64,000 nt of DNA from Burkholderiales bacterium (GCA_031277215.1 JAITMR010000042.1:52781-116780); one strand, 5' to 3'. Shown: positions 51,150-63,185, counted from the stretch's first letter. Program-made: numbers and translations. The notes: generated from the letters alone by a model not told the origin.

Positions 51150-51998
51150 ATGAACCACGAAAAAATGAGCGACAAGAAACTCACGTTGGCGCCAGGCGCT
51201 CATCGCTGGTTGCTTGACCGCCCTTGCGTGATGGGCATTGTTAATGTGACGCCGGATTCGTTTTCCGGTTGCGGCAGGTTGCCGAGTTTCGAGCAGTCTT
51301 TGAAAGAAGCGTTAACGATGATCGACGACGGCGCGGACATTATTGATGTTGGCGGCGAATCGTCGAGGCCAGGCGCGTTGCCGGTTTCCGACGACGAAGA
51401 ACGGCGGCGGGTGCTGCCACTGGTGGAGGCGCTGGCAACGCGCGGTGTGGCGGTGTCGGTCGATACCGTCAAACCGGCGGTGATGAAAGCGGCCATCGAC
51501 GCAGGCGCAGTGATGATTAACGACATTCAGGCGTTGCAGTCGCCGGAGGCGTTGTCCGTCGTTGCGCGTAGCGAGGCGGCGGTGTGTTTGATGCACATGC
51601 AGGGTGCGCCGCGCACGATGCAAGAGGCGCCGGTTTATAGTGATGTGGTGGCTGAGGTGAAGGCGTTTTTGTTAGCGCGTGCGCACGCACTGGAAGCGGC
51701 GGGTGTTGCGCGTGAGCGAATTGTGCTTGATCCGGGGTTTGGATTTGGCAAGACGGTGGCGCATAATCTCGCTTTGATGCGGGGCTTGCCGGAACTGGCG
51801 GCACTGGGTTATCCGTTGTTGGCAGGCTGGTCGCGCAAATCGACGCTGGGACATCTGACAGGCCGTGCTGTTGATGAAAGGTTGGCGGCGAGTATTGCGG
51901 CGAACTTGGCGGCGGTAGCGCGGGGCGCGAGCATTGTTCGGGTACACGATGTTCGTGAAACGGTCGATGCGCTACGTGTCTGGTGCGCGATGGTGTAG
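51150..51998 (+). CDS. folP: dihydropteroate synthase
   Basis: RPCVMGIVNVTPDSFSGCGR; DVGGESSRPGALPVS. Confidence 0.96.
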   Translation: MNHEKMSDKKLTLAPGAHRWLLDRPCVMGIVNVTPDSFSGCGRLPSFEQSLKEALTMIDDGADIIDVGGESSRPGALPVSDDEERRRVLPLVEALATRGVAVSVDTVKPAVMKAAIDAGAVMINDIQALQSPEALSVVARSEAAVCLMHMQGAPRTMQEAPVYSDVVAEVKAFLLARAHALEAAGVARERIVLDPGFGFGKTVAHNLALMRGLPELAALGYPLLAGWSRKSTLGHLTGRAVDERLAASIAANLAAVARGASIVRVHDVRETVDALRVWCAMV

Positions 51999-52037
51999 GA
52001 TTTTCCAGAAGTGGAAGAAAGGCCGGAAAGGAAAGCG

Positions 52038-53411
52038 ATGACGAAACGACGGTATTTTGGAACGGATGGTATTCGCGGTCGTGTCGGTACGACGCCGACC
52101 ACGCCGGAGTTTGCGCTGAAATTCGGCTGGGCGGCGGGGCGTGTGCTGGCACGCTCTGTTGACGCTCGCAGAGTCGATCACGCCGGTGTGCTGATCGGCA
52201 AGGATACGCGCTCCTCCGGTTACATGTTGGAAGCGGCGCTGGAAGCGGGATTGTCGGCGGCGGGCGTTGATGTCTATTTAACCGGGCCGTTGCCGACGCC
52301 GGCGGTCGCGTACCTGACGCGGGCGTTGCGGCGCTCGGCGGGCATCGTCATCAGCGCGTCGCACAATCCGTATTTCGACAACGGGATCAAATTTTTTTCC
52401 GCCGCCGGAACCAAATTACCCGATGCCATTGAAGAGGCCATTGAGGAAGAAATGGAACAGCCTTTGCGCTGCGTCGATGCCGACGCGCTCGGCAAAGCCT
52501 GGCGTGTGAATGATGCTGCGGGACGCTATATTGAGTTTTGCAAAAGCACATTTCCAAACGAACTGGATTTGAAAGGCTGGCGCATTGTCGTTGATTGCGC
52601 ACACGGCGCGGCCTACCATGTTGCGCCGCCGGTGTTGCACGAGTTGGGCGCTGAAGTGATTGCCGTTGCTGCCGAACCGAACGGACTGAACATCAACGAT
52701 GGCGTTGGCGCGGTGCACACGGCTTTTCTATCTGAACAGGTGCGGGCGCATCAGGCGGACTTAGGTCTGGCGCTTGACGGTGACAGTGACCGGCTGATGA
52801 TGGCCGATGCCAAAGGCCGTATCTACGATGGCGATGTGCTGCTTTACATCATCGCCCGCGATTACCAGCGACGCGGCGTTGCGATGCAAGGCGTGGTCGG
52901 AACGTTGATGAGCAACTTCGGTTTTGAGCAGGCGTTATCGCGTCACGGGTTGGCGTTGGAACGCGCGGCTGTCGGCGACCGTTATGTGATGGAACAGTTG
53001 CTGCAAAAAGGTTGGCTGCTCGGCGGAGAAAATTCGGGGCATCTGATTTGTCTGGACAAACACAGCACCGGTGACGGCATTGTGGCGGCGCTGGCGGTGT
53101 TGCGGGCGTTGATTGAGCAACAGGTGTCGCTGGAAGACGCGGCGCGTGAAGTCGTGCTGTACCCGCAAAGCCTGATTAACGTGCCGTTGAAAGCGGGTTG
53201 GCGCTGGCAGGACAGCGCACGTTTGTGCGCCGAAAAAGCGGCGATGACGGAAACGCTGGGACAGCGTGGCCGTTTGTTGTTGCGGGCTTCCGGCACCGAG
53301 CCGCTCTTGAGAGTGATGGTCGAAGCGGAAGACGAAACGCTGGCGCACACCTCGGCGGCGCATCTTGCTGAGGTGGTCAGAAAAGCGATGCAGGAAGAAG
53401 CGGCTTCCTGA
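52038..53411 (+). CDS. glmM: phosphoglucosamine mutase
   Basis: [53 protein letters not shown]. Confidence 0.97.
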   Translation: MTKRRYFGTDGIRGRVGTTPTTPEFALKFGWAAGRVLARSVDARRVDHAGVLIGKDTRSSGYMLEAALEAGLSAAGVDVYLTGPLPTPAVAYLTRALRRSAGIVISASHNPYFDNGIKFFSAAGTKLPDAIEEAIEEEMEQPLRCVDADALGKAWRVNDAAGRYIEFCKSTFPNELDLKGWRIVVDCAHGAAYHVAPPVLHELGAEVIAVAAEPNGLNINDGVGAVHTAFLSEQVRAHQADLGLALDGDSDRLMMADAKGRIYDGDVLLYIIARDYQRRGVAMQGVVGTLMSNFGFEQALSRHGLALERAAVGDRYVMEQLLQKGWLLGGENSGHLICLDKHSTGDGIVAALAVLRALIEQQVSLEDAAREVVLYPQSLINVPLKAGWRWQDSARLCAEKAAMTETLGQRGRLLLRASGTEPLLRVMVEAEDETLAHTSAAHLAEVVRKAMQEEAAS

Positions 53412-53436
53412 AGCGGTCGGAAAAAGTTGGGCGACG

Positions 53437-55695
53437 ATGAAGAATGCAACGCTGTTTGAAGAAGCCTCGGCTTTGGAGTCGGAAGATAAAGGATTTCCGG
53501 CCTGGCTTGAGCGCGTTCGCAGCGCCTACAGCGAAACGGAAATCGCCTTGTTGGCGCAGGCTTACGACGAGATGCGGCAAGGCGTTGACGGAGGCGTTAC
53601 CGAAGCGGGAGAATTGTGGACGGCGCACGCGCTGGGAATGGTGAAAATTCTTGCCGATCTCCACCTCGACGCGGTGACGTTGTTGGCGGCGTTGCTGTTG
53701 CCGTTGGCGCACCAACCGACGTGGAGCGAAGAAAAAACACAGGAAGGTATTGCTCAGCGTTACGGCAACGATGCGGTGACACTGATTCGCGGTACGCTTC
53801 GCATGCAGGAGATTCACATGACGCCGCAAGGCGTCGATGTCGCTGAGCGCAACCGGCAGGCGGAAAATCTGCGCAAGATGTTGCTGTCGATGGTCGAAGA
53901 CATCCGTATCGTGTTGATCAAACTCGCCGAACGGTTGCAGACGATTCGGCGCTTGGCTTTTCATGGCGATGAAGCGTTGCGACAAAAGACGGCGCGGGAA
54001 GTGGCGGATTTGTTTGCGCCGCTCGCCAACCGTCTCGGGGTTTGGCAAGTCAAATGGGAACTTGAAGATTTGTCGTTGCGCATTCTGGAGCCTGATGAAT
54101 ACCGACGGATTGCGATATTGCTCGATGAGCGGCAGGTGGATCGCCAGCGCTACATCGAGAACGTGATCGCTGCGCTGAAGAATGAGTTGGCGTCGGCGAA
54201 CATCAAGGCCGATATCACCGGGCGCCCCAAACATATTTACAGCATCTGGAACAAGATGCGACGCAAGCAGGCGGAGATTGACGCGCTGTACGACATTCGC
54301 GCCGTGCGTATTCTGGTTGATGACGTGAAGGATTGTTATACGGTATTGGGTCTTGTTCACCATTTGTGGACGCCGTTGCCGCGTGAATTCGATGATTACA
54401 TCGCCAAGCCGAAAGCCAATAACTACCGTTCGTTGCACACCGCCGTGATCGGCCCTGAGGACAAATCTGTCGAAGTACAAATTCGTACATGGGAAATGCA
54501 TCAACACTCCGAATACGGAGTCGCGGCGCACTGGCGCTACAAGGAGAAAAGTTACGGGCAGACGGCCAAGGCCGAAGCCGGTTTTGAAGAGAAGATTGCC
54601 TGGTTGCGGCAGATTCTTGAATGGAAGGATTTGGTATCCGACGAGGGCGAACTCTTGTCGGCCTTCAAGAGCAGCTTGTTTACCGACATCATCTATGTGT
54701 TGACGCCGCAGGGCAAGGTCGTTGATTTACCGAGCGGTTCAACGCCAATCGATTTCGCTTATTCGTTGCACACCAACCTGGGACATCGTTGCCGTGGCGC
54801 CAAAGTGAACGGGCAGATGGTGCCGCTCAATCATGTGTTGAAAAACGGGCAACGTGTCGAGATCGTCGCAGTCAAACAGGGGGCGCCGTCGCGCGATTGG
54901 CTGAACACGGAACTGCGTTTTGTTGCCAGTCATCGCGCCCGTTCAAAAATTCGGCAGTGGTTCAACCATCAACAGATCGAGGAAACGATTTCGCAGGGAC
55001 GTGCGATTGTCGAGAAAGAATTGGCGCGTGCCGGTGCTTCGTTGATTAAACTCGAAGGACTGGCAAGTCAGGGCGGTTTTTCCAATGCCAATGAATTGTT
55101 TGTCAGCGTAGGGCGTGACGAAATCAACCAACGCCAATTGCAGCAAATGATACAAGCGATGGTCAAGCCCGGCGCAGCGTCACCGGAAACGCCGGATGTG
55201 ATCGAAACAAAAGCGTCGCTGTCGGAGCGGCAACACAAAAAGGCGATGGGGAGCGGCGGCGTGTTGGTGGTCGGCGTTGATCGGTTGATGACCAGTCTGG
55301 CGCGTTGCTGCAAACCAGCGCCGCCGGACGCGATTGTCGGATTCGTGACGCGAGAGAAGGGCGTGACCGTTCATCGCTGCAACTGCGAGAACATCAAACG
55401 CATCGAAGTGACCCGACCGGAGCGCCTGGTCGAAGCGAACTGGGGCGATACGGCGGAGAGCGTGTTTGCCGTCGATATCATGGTCGATGCCAATGATCGC
55501 CCTGGCTTGTTGCGCGATCTTTCAGAAGTTTTTTCACGCGAGAAGGTGAGACTGGTGTCGGTCAACATGCAGAGCCGCCAGCACCAAACGCGCTTTCATT
55601 TTACTGCTGAAGTCAAAGGGTTGTCGCATTTGCAAACGACGTTGAAGGCGGTGCGCGAGATCACCGGTGTTGTCGGTGTGGAGCGGCGGCGTTGA
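53437..55695 (+). CDS. relA: RelA/SpoT family (p)ppGpp synthetase, RelA-type
   Basis: Degenerate HD region (LAHQPTWSEEKTQEGIAQ), synthetase domain YDIRAVRILVDDVKDCYTVLGLVH, TGS and ACT domains. Confidence 0.95.
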   Translation: MKNATLFEEASALESEDKGFPAWLERVRSAYSETEIALLAQAYDEMRQGVDGGVTEAGELWTAHALGMVKILADLHLDAVTLLAALLLPLAHQPTWSEEKTQEGIAQRYGNDAVTLIRGTLRMQEIHMTPQGVDVAERNRQAENLRKMLLSMVEDIRIVLIKLAERLQTIRRLAFHGDEALRQKTAREVADLFAPLANRLGVWQVKWELEDLSLRILEPDEYRRIAILLDERQVDRQRYIENVIAALKNELASANIKADITGRPKHIYSIWNKMRRKQAEIDALYDIRAVRILVDDVKDCYTVLGLVHHLWTPLPREFDDYIAKPKANNYRSLHTAVIGPEDKSVEVQIRTWEMHQHSEYGVAAHWRYKEKSYGQTAKAEAGFEEKIAWLRQILEWKDLVSDEGELLSAFKSSLFTDIIYVLTPQGKVVDLPSGSTPIDFAYSLHTNLGHRCRGAKVNGQMVPLNHVLKNGQRVEIVAVKQGAPSRDWLNTELRFVASHRARSKIRQWFNHQQIEETISQGRAIVEKELARAGASLIKLEGLASQGGFSNANELFVSVGRDEINQRQLQQMIQAMVKPGAASPETPDVIETKASLSERQHKKAMGSGGVLVVGVDRLMTSLARCCKPAPPDAIVGFVTREKGVTVHRCNCENIKRIEVTRPERLVEANWGDTAESVFAVDIMVDANDRPGLLRDLSEVFSREKVRLVSVNMQSRQHQTRFHFTAEVKGLSHLQTTLKAVREITGVVGVERRR

Positions 55696-55710
55696 CAAAG
55701 TGAAGACGCG

Positions 55711-57762
55711 ATGAAAGCGACGTTTCCCGGAAGTCCTTACGAGTTACAGCAAAGTTTTCTGTTGGCGGGCGACCAGCCCGAAGCGGTGGACAAGCTGGTT
55801 GAGGGTTTGAACGACGGCCTCTCATTCCAGACCTTGTTAGGCGTCACCGGTTCTGGGAAAACCTACACGATGGCCAACGTGATCGCCCGCACCGGTCGCC
55901 CGGCGATGGTGATGGCGCCGAACAAAACGCTGGCGGCGCAGTTGTATTCGGAATTCCGCGAGTTTTTTCCGAGCAATGCCGTTGAGTATTTCGTTTCATA
56001 CTACGATTATTACCAGCCGGAGGCGTATGTTCCGGCACGCGATTTGTTCATCGAAAAAGATTCATCGATCAACGAGCATATTGAACAAATGCGGTTGTCG
56101 GCGACCAAGGCGATTTTAGAGCGCCCCGATTGCATCATCGTGGCGACGGTATCGGGCATTTATGGCATCGGCGACCCCGCCGAATACCATACGATGATTT
56201 TGCATGTGCGCCAAGGTGACAAAGTAAACCAGCGTGAAATCATCCGGCGGCTGACCGAAATGCAATACCAACGCGCCGAAATGGATTTCAAGCGCGGCAC
56301 CTTTCGCGTGCGCGGCGACGTGATTGACATTTTTCCCGCCGAACACGCCGAGAGCGCCTTGCGTATCAGTTTGTTCGATGACGAAATAGAAACCCTGCAA
56401 CTGTTTGATCCGTTATCGGGGCGCGTCCGTCAGAAAATCACGCGGTTTACGATTTTTCCGTCGTCGCATTACGTTACTGGCCGCGAGAAAACACTGGCGG
56501 CGGTGGAAGCCATCAAAGAAGAATTGACGCAACGCCGCGAACAATTCTTGACGGAAGGCAAGTTGGTGGAAGCGCAGCGCATCGAGCAACGCACTCGTTT
56601 CGATCTGGAAATGATGGTCGAGATCGGTTTTTGCAAAGGTATTGAAAATTATTCGCGCCATTTGACGGGTCGTGCGTCCGGCGAACCACCACCGACGTTG
56701 ATGGATTACCTACCGAAGAATGCGCTGATGTTTATCGACGAGAGCCATGTAACGGTGCCGCAAACGGGCGGCATGTACAAAGGTGATCGTTCGCGCAAGG
56801 AAAATCTGGTGAATTACGGTTTTCGTTTGCCGTCGGCGCTTGACAACCGGCCATTGCGTTTCGATGAATTTGAGCGCTTGTTGCCGCAGACCATTTTTGT
56901 TTCAGCAACACCGGCTGACTACGAAGCAAAACACGCGGGGCAGGTGGTTGAGCAAGTGGTGCGCCCCACCGGACTGATTGATCCCGAAGTGGACGTGCGT
57001 CCGGCGCAGACGCAGGTTGATGATCTCCTGAGCGAAATTGCAGCGCGTGTTGCTCAAAAAGAACGTGTGCTGGTTACGACGTTGACCAAGCGGATGGCCG
57101 AAGACTTGACCGAGTATCTGGCCGAACATGGAGTTCGTGTTCGCTACCTGCATTCGGATGTCGATACGGTCGAGCGTGTCGAAATCATCCGCGATTTGCG
57201 TTTGGGCGAGTTCGATGTGCTGGTCGGCATCAACCTGTTGCGGGAAGGGCTCGACATTCCCGAAGTTTCGCTCGTGGCGATTCTCGATGCCGACAAGGAA
57301 GGGTTTTTGCGTTCAACGCGCTCACTGATTCAAACCATCGGACGCGCTGCACGCCATATTCACGGAACGGCGATTCTTTACGCCGACAAGATGACCGATT
57401 CGATGAGAGCGGCGCTCGACGAAACCGAACGGCGACGACGCAAACAGATTCGTTATAACGAAGCGCACGGGATTACACCGCGTGGCGTGACCAAGCGTGT
57501 GACCGACATAATCGACGGCGTTTATGAGTCTGAAAAAGAAAAGAAGGGATACAAAGCCGCCGAGAAGCGAGGCCGTTATCAAGGGAAGGGCGGGAGAAAA
57601 GACGGCGCCGGAATGTCGGAGGAAGCGTTGGAGAAAGAATGGCGGACGCTCGAAAAAGCCATGTTTGAAGCAGCGCGTAACCTGGAATTCGAGCGGGCAG
57701 CGGAACTGCGCGACCAGTTGCATGAGATTCAGCGGATGCTGGTGGGTGTGGCGCCGATGTAA
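55711..57762 (+). CDS. uvrB: excinuclease ABC subunit B
   Basis: [51 protein letters not shown]. Confidence 0.98.
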   Translation: MKATFPGSPYELQQSFLLAGDQPEAVDKLVEGLNDGLSFQTLLGVTGSGKTYTMANVIARTGRPAMVMAPNKTLAAQLYSEFREFFPSNAVEYFVSYYDYYQPEAYVPARDLFIEKDSSINEHIEQMRLSATKAILERPDCIIVATVSGIYGIGDPAEYHTMILHVRQGDKVNQREIIRRLTEMQYQRAEMDFKRGTFRVRGDVIDIFPAEHAESALRISLFDDEIETLQLFDPLSGRVRQKITRFTIFPSSHYVTGREKTLAAVEAIKEELTQRREQFLTEGKLVEAQRIEQRTRFDLEMMVEIGFCKGIENYSRHLTGRASGEPPPTLMDYLPKNALMFIDESHVTVPQTGGMYKGDRSRKENLVNYGFRLPSALDNRPLRFDEFERLLPQTIFVSATPADYEAKHAGQVVEQVVRPTGLIDPEVDVRPAQTQVDDLLSEIAARVAQKERVLVTTLTKRMAEDLTEYLAEHGVRVRYLHSDVDTVERVEIIRDLRLGEFDVLVGINLLREGLDIPEVSLVAILDADKEGFLRSTRSLIQTIGRAARHIHGTAILYADKMTDSMRAALDETERRRRKQIRYNEAHGITPRGVTKRVTDIIDGVYESEKEKKGYKAAEKRGRYQGKGGRKDGAGMSEEALEKEWRTLEKAMFEAARNLEFERAAELRDQLHEIQRMLVGVAPM

Positions 57763-57789
57763 TCAAAGATCAGAGATCAGGGATTAGAG
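57762..57789 (+). repeat. heptamer array (ATCAGRG)n, 4 units, directly after uvrB stop
   Basis: ATCAAAG ATCAGAG ATCAGGG ATTAGAG. Confidence 0.85.
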
Positions 57790-57968
57790 ACGACTGCACT
57801 CGGCGCTTGACGGAAAACTTCGGGTATGGCTTACTTTAACCTACCGCTGCAAAACATCACAGTTTAATAGCAGAAAAACCACTTGTCGAGCGCAAAAAAT
57901 TGTCTAAATAAACGGAGCCACTTCTGTGTTAGCCTTTTATAACTTTATAGGAAGGCGCTCATTTTGTC

Positions 57969-58580
57969 ATGGAAAGCAACCTCATCACCGGCCTCATTCT
58001 CGCTGGCGGCCTTGGCCGTCGGATGAGTGGCGCTGACAAAGGATTACTTCTGCTCGGTCATCGCACGTTGACCGCGCATGTGATCGAGCGATTGCGTCCG
58101 CAAGTCGGTACGCTTCTGATTAACGCCAACCGACATCTGTCGCGTTACGCCGCCTTCGGTTATTCAGTGATCTCCGACGCTTTTGATAATTTCCCCGGCC
58201 CGCTCGCCGGTTTGCATGCGGGGCTTTCCGAGGCGCGTACTCCGTGGGTTGTCACTGCGCCCTGCGATTCGCCGATGCTGCCGCGTGATCTGGTCGCACG
58301 TTTGTACGCCGCCGCGCAGCAACACAACGCGCCGCTGGCCATTGCCAAAACCGGCGACCGTCTGCATTCTGTCTTTGCGCTGGCGAATCGTCATGTGCTG
58401 CCCGATCTCACCGCTTATTTGCAGGACGGCGAGCGCAAGGTCGCGCTGTGGTTTTCCCGCGTCGGCGGTGTTGAGGTACCCTTCGACGACCAAGCTGAAG
58501 CCTTTCACAACATTAACACGCAGAACGAATTGGAACTCCTCCAACAACGCCTGCTTTTATCTCAGGAAACTTTTTCATGA
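57969..58580 (+). CDS. mobA: molybdenum cofactor guanylyltransferase MobA
   Basis: ITGLILAGGLGRRMSGADKGLLLLG; APCDSPMLPRDLV. Confidence 0.93.
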   Translation: MESNLITGLILAGGLGRRMSGADKGLLLLGHRTLTAHVIERLRPQVGTLLINANRHLSRYAAFGYSVISDAFDNFPGPLAGLHAGLSEARTPWVVTAPCDSPMLPRDLVARLYAAAQQHNAPLAIAKTGDRLHSVFALANRHVLPDLTAYLQDGERKVALWFSRVGGVEVPFDDQAEAFHNINTQNELELLQQRLLLSQETFS

Positions 58581-59866
58581 ACGCTTCACCACACACGCTC
58601 AATACATTGGACACGCTTTCTCACGCCACGGATTACGATCCCGATTCAATGTCGGTCGATAAAGCGCGTGCTTTCATCCGTGAATGTTTGGAGCCGGTGT
58701 GCGCCGTTGAGCGCGTTCATTTGCGCGACGCGCTTGGCCGTGTGCTTGCTGAAAATATCGTTTCCCCCATTGCCGTTCCCGGTCACGACAATGCCGCGAT
58801 GGACGGTTACGCCTTGCGTTTTTCCGATGTCGTATCAGGAAAAGAAACGCGCTTGCAGCGAATCGGCGTCTCGTTCGCCGGTCATCCGTTCGACGGCGAA
58901 ATCGGCTCGGGACAATGTCTTCGCATTTTCACCGGTGCGGTGATGCCACGCGGCGCCGACACCGTCGTGATGCAGGAGCACACACGCGAAGAAATGGGCG
59001 TCGCCATTCTCGCGCCCAACGCCGTCACATCGGAAGGACAAAACCGCCGCTTTGCCGGAGAAGACATTGCTTCCGGAGCAACCGTTTTTACTCGCGGCCA
59101 GCGCATCCACGCAGCGGAATTGGGAATGCTCGCCTCGTTGGGCATGGGTGAAATCTCGGTCTATCGCAAGTTGCGCGTCGCCTTCTTTTCCACCGGCGAC
59201 GAGTTGGTCAGTCTTGGCGCCCCCCTCGCAAGCGGACAGATCTACGACAGTAACCGTTACGCGCTCTATGGCATGTTGCGACAGCTCGGCGTCGAGCCGA
59301 TTGATCTTGGCGTCGTCGTCGATCAACCGGAAGCGCTTGAAGCCGCGCTGACTTCTGCCGCCGATACCGCCGATGTCGTCATCACCACCGGCGGCGTGTC
59401 GGTCGGCGAAGCCGATTTCATCAAAGCCATGCTCGAACGCTTGGGCAAAGTGTTGTTTTGGAAAATTGCGATGAAGCCGGGACGCCCACTCGCCTACGGA
59501 ATGCTCGGCAACGCCCATTTCTTTGGTCTGCCCGGCAATCCGGTCAGTGCGATGGCCGTGTTCTATCAATTTGTCCGCGAAGCGCTGCTGATCTTGCAAG
59601 GGCAAACACCCGCAGCGCTTCCAACGTTTCGCGCAACCTTGACAGCGCCGGTCAAAAAAACGCCAGGGCGCACCGAATTCCAGCGTGGGGTCTATACGAT
59701 GGAAGACGGCCAATGTGTTGTCACGCCGGTATCGGCACAAGGTTCCAACATTCTGTCATCCATGTCGCGTGCCAATTGCTTCATCGTACTTCCGATGGAT
59801 TCAGGCTCCCAGCCCCTCGGCGCGGCCGTTGACGTACAGCCTTTTCATGGGCTGATTACAAGTTGA
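58577..59866 (+). CDS. moeA: molybdopterin molybdenumtransferase MoeA
   Basis: NIVSPIAVPGHDNAAMDGYALRFSD; GVSVGEADFIKAML; GLPGNPVSAMAVF; 4-bp overlap with mobA. Confidence 0.95.
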   Translation: MNASPHTLNTLDTLSHATDYDPDSMSVDKARAFIRECLEPVCAVERVHLRDALGRVLAENIVSPIAVPGHDNAAMDGYALRFSDVVSGKETRLQRIGVSFAGHPFDGEIGSGQCLRIFTGAVMPRGADTVVMQEHTREEMGVAILAPNAVTSEGQNRRFAGEDIASGATVFTRGQRIHAAELGMLASLGMGEISVYRKLRVAFFSTGDELVSLGAPLASGQIYDSNRYALYGMLRQLGVEPIDLGVVVDQPEALEAALTSAADTADVVITTGGVSVGEADFIKAMLERLGKVLFWKIAMKPGRPLAYGMLGNAHFFGLPGNPVSAMAVFYQFVREALLILQGQTPAALPTFRATLTAPVKKTPGRTEFQRGVYTMEDGQCVVTPVSAQGSNILSSMSRANCFIVLPMDSGSQPLGAAVDVQPFHGLITS

Positions 59867-59926
59867 TGCCTGATATCGGGTATCATTTCACCCTTGACCT
59901 GATCAACACGAACCGGCTGGGGATTT

Positions 59927-61234
59927 ATGATTTTTGACGTCGATAACGAAACACTTCCACGCGAAGAACTGCAAGCCTTGCAACTGCGGCGCTTGCAAAA
60001 AACCGTGGAACGTTGCTATGAAACCGTCCGCTTTTACCGAGAGGCGATGGATGAGCTGGAAATCAAGCCTCATCACATCCAATCCTTGAGCGACGTTAAA
60101 TTTCTGCCGTACACCAAGAAAGAGCAACTGCGCGACAATTATCCCTTCGGGATGTTCGCTGTTCCGCTCGACCAAGTCGTCCGCCTCCATGCCTCATCGG
60201 GCACCACCGGCAAGCCAACCGTCGTTGGCTATACCCGCCGTGATATTACTACGTGGTCGCATTTGGTCGCACGCTCGTTGAGCGCAGCGGGATTGCGCCC
60301 CGGTGATCGCCTGCACAATGCCTACGGCTACGGCCTGTTCACTGGAGGGCTGGGGTTGCATTACGGCGCAGAAACGCTGGGCTTGATGACCATTCCGATG
60401 TCGGGCGGACAAACACAAAAACAAATCATGCTGCTGAACGACTTTAATGCAACCGCTTTGTGCTGCACACCGTCTTACGCGCTGAACATTGCCGACGAAG
60501 CCAAAGTGCTTGGTTTTGATCTGCGCAAACTTTCGTTACGGGTCGGCATTTTTGGTGCTGAACCGTGGAGCGAGGAAATGCGTTACGAGCTGGAATCCCG
60601 TCTCCATATCGATGCGCTCGACATCTATGGCTTGACCGAGGTGATGGGGCCTGGCGTGGGCGTCGAATGTCTGGAAGGAAAACAAGGCTTGCATCTGTGG
60701 GAAGACCATTTCCTGATTGAATGCGTTGATGTCAACACCGGAGAGCCTCTGCCCTACGGTGAGCAAGGCGAGATCGTCATTACGTCGCTGACAAAAGAAG
60801 CCTTCCCCGTTTTGCGTTTCCGTACACGCGACATTTCGGTGCTGGAGCCGGCATCGTGCAAATGTGGCCGCACCCATATACGCATGCGCCGGATTTCGGG
60901 TCGTTCCGACGACATGCTGATCATCCGCGGTGTCAACGTCTTTCCGACTCAAGTCGAAGCTATTTTGATGCGTACCGAAACACTTTCGCCGTTCTATCAA
61001 ATCGAAGTGTTCAGAGAAGGTTTCCTGGATTCGATGGTCGTCAATGTTGAAGCCAGCCCGCCGCTGTATGCCAAAGGTCAGGAAGCGATGGATCGGGTTT
61101 CCATCAAAGTGCAGAAAGACCTGAAAGACTTTATCGGCATCTCTTGCCGCGTACAGGTTCATCCAACGGGAACCATCGAGCGTTCCATGGGTAAAGCCAT
61201 ACGTGTCATCGACCACCGTCAAAAAACGGCATAG
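59927..61234 (+). CDS. paaK: phenylacetate-CoA ligase
   Basis: RLHASSGTTGKPTVVGYTRRD; YGYGLFTGGLGLHYGAE; RISGRSDDMLIIRGVNVFPTQVE. Confidence 0.94.
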   Translation: MIFDVDNETLPREELQALQLRRLQKTVERCYETVRFYREAMDELEIKPHHIQSLSDVKFLPYTKKEQLRDNYPFGMFAVPLDQVVRLHASSGTTGKPTVVGYTRRDITTWSHLVARSLSAAGLRPGDRLHNAYGYGLFTGGLGLHYGAETLGLMTIPMSGGQTQKQIMLLNDFNATALCCTPSYALNIADEAKVLGFDLRKLSLRVGIFGAEPWSEEMRYELESRLHIDALDIYGLTEVMGPGVGVECLEGKQGLHLWEDHFLIECVDVNTGEPLPYGEQGEIVITSLTKEAFPVLRFRTRDISVLEPASCKCGRTHIRMRRISGRSDDMLIIRGVNVFPTQVEAILMRTETLSPFYQIEVFREGFLDSMVVNVEASPPLYAKGQEAMDRVSIKVQKDLKDFIGISCRVQVHPTGTIERSMGKAIRVIDHRQKTA

Positions 61235-61280
61235 ACGCCCGCTTGGTGAGCCTCGTTCAAAACCGCTCAAAGGAAAAACA

Positions 61281-63185
61281 TTGAATCAAAAATTATTGAC
61301 CCCTCCTGTTGCTGGTTCGCGCCTGCTGATGTCCGGCAACGAAGCCGTCGCCCGTGCCGTCTGGGAAGCCGGTGTTCGTGTCGCCGCCGCTTATCCCGGC
61401 ACGCCATCGACAGAAATGCTCGAAAACCTGGCGCTTTATCCTGACCTTTACGCCGAATGGTCAGTGAATGAAAAAGTATCGCTGGAAGTAGCGATTGGTG
61501 CTTCGCTCACCGGCGCACGCGGATTTTGCGCGATGAAACACGTTGGCTTGAACGTCGCGTCCGATGCGCTGATGACGCTAACGCTGACCGGTGTTGTTGG
61601 CGGCCTGGTCATCGCGGTTGCTGACGATGTTGGCTTTTCCTCTTCGCAAAACGAACAGGATTCACGTTTCTGGGGGCGCTTCGGCCACTTGCCCATTCTT
61701 GAGCCTTCCGATTCTCAAGAAGCCTATGCGATGACACTCGAAGCGTTCGCGCTTTCAGAAACCCATCACGTCCCGGTGATCCTTCGCATGACCACGCGGA
61801 TTTGCCACGTCAAATGCCTCATGACCGTGGGCGAACGGCAACCGCACCGTGTTGCCGACGGCTTTACCAAAGACCCGCGCCGCTGGGTAATGGTTCCCGG
61901 CAACGCACAACACCACGTCCCAAAAATGCTGGCGCGAGACAAAGCGCTGGCCGCCGCAACCGCAAGCAGCCCGTTCAATCGTCTTGAACCCGGCAGCGAC
62001 ACCCACTTGGGCTTCATCACCTCCGGCGCCGCCTACATGCACGTCCGCGAAACATTCCCGAACGCGCCCATCCTCAAGCTGGGTTTTTCCCATCCGCTTC
62101 CGACCAATCTGGTGCGCGAGTTGGCCAACAAAGTTGAAAAACTGGTAGTAGTTGAAGAGACAGAACCCTTGTTGGAAACCGAAATCAAAGCGCAAGGCAT
62201 CGCCGTCCACGGCAAAGACCTGCTTCCCGCTCACGGCGAACTTTCGCCAGCGGTTTTACGCAAAAGTTTGGCCTCCTTGCTCGGTCAAGCAGACACAGCA
62301 GCGACTCCGGGCGTTCATCAGCGCCCCACTCTGGACGTCTTCCCTCGCCCGCCCACCATGTGTCCCGCCTGTCCGCATATGGGCGTGTTCTACACCTTGT
62401 CGCAATTGCGTAACGTCAACATCTCTGGTGATATCGGCTGCTATACCCTGGGCGCAGGGCAACCGTGGAACTCGCTGGACACCTGCATTTCAATGGGCGC
62501 TTCAATGGGCGTTGCGCTGGGCATGGACAAAGCGCGTGGCCCGGGAGACGAAGATAAAAAAATCGTCGCCGTCATCGGCGATTCCACCTTCCTCCATATG
62601 GGCATGCAAGGTTTGCTCGACATCGCTTACAACCGTGGCAACGTCACCATCCTGCTTCTCGACAACCGCACCGTCGGCATGACCGGCGGCCAGGAGAATC
62701 CGGGAACCGGACACGACCTTTACGGCAAACCCGCGCCGCGCGTCGATTTTCCAAAACTGGTAGAAGCGTTGGGCATCGCTTCAGATCGCATTCATGTTGT
62801 CGATCCCTATCAGCTACCGGTGCTGTTCAAAACACTGCGGCAAGAAACAAAAACGCCGGGGCCGTCGGTCATCATCACCAATCAGCCTTGCGTGCTAACC
62901 GACTACTACAAAGTTTTGAAACCCTATGAAGTCGATGAACCGCTGTGCACCGGTTGCGGCAACTGCGTTGAAGTCGGTTGCCCGGCGATTTACGTCACGC
63001 GCCGCGAAAAAGCCATCAAACCTTCCGGCAAAGAAGTGGAACTTGCTTTTGCCCGCATTGACACCGTAGCGTGTACCGGTTGCAACCTCTGCGAGAAAAC
63101 GTGTGCGCCCAAAGCCATCCGCCATGTGCAAACATCCCAGCCTCCCGCAAAAACCATCAATCTCGTTGCCGCTTCCGGAGAATAA
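61281..63185 (+). CDS. iorA: indolepyruvate ferredoxin oxidoreductase alpha subunit
   Basis: LMSGNEAVARAVWEAGVRVAAAYPGTPSTEMLENL; ferredoxin motifs CTGCGNCVEVGCP and CTGCNLCEKTCAP; TTG start at 61281 with AAAGGA SD, or ATG at 61203. Confidence 0.93.
   Translation: MNQKLLTPPVAGSRLLMSGNEAVARAVWEAGVRVAAAYPGTPSTEMLENLALYPDLYAEWSVNEKVSLEVAIGASLTGARGFCAMKHVGLNVASDALMTLTLTGVVGGLVIAVADDVGFSSSQNEQDSRFWGRFGHLPILEPSDSQEAYAMTLEAFALSETHHVPVILRMTTRICHVKCLMTVGERQPHRVADGFTKDPRRWVMVPGNAQHHVPKMLARDKALAAATASSPFNRLEPGSDTHLGFITSGAAYMHVRETFPNAPILKLGFSHPLPTNLVRELANKVEKLVVVEETEPLLETEIKAQGIAVHGKDLLPAHGELSPAVLRKSLASLLGQADTAATPGVHQRPTLDVFPRPPTMCPACPHMGVFYTLSQLRNVNISGDIGCYTLGAGQPWNSLDTCISMGASMGVALGMDKARGPGDEDKKIVAVIGDSTFLHMGMQGLLDIAYNRGNVTILLLDNRTVGMTGGQENPGTGHDLYGKPAPRVDFPKLVEALGIASDRIHVVDPYQLPVLFKTLRQETKTPGPSVIITNQPCVLTDYYKVLKPYEVDEPLCTGCGNCVEVGCPAIYVTRREKAIKPSGKEVELAFARIDTVACTGCNLCEKTCAPKAIRHVQTSQPPAKTINLVAASGE

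Noticed and set aside
53377-54531. 384-aa ORF antisense to relA
   Set aside because: Shadow ORF of a clear RelA gene; no domain recognised.
58835-59740. 301-aa ORF antisense to moeA
   Set aside because: Shadow ORF with no recognisable family.
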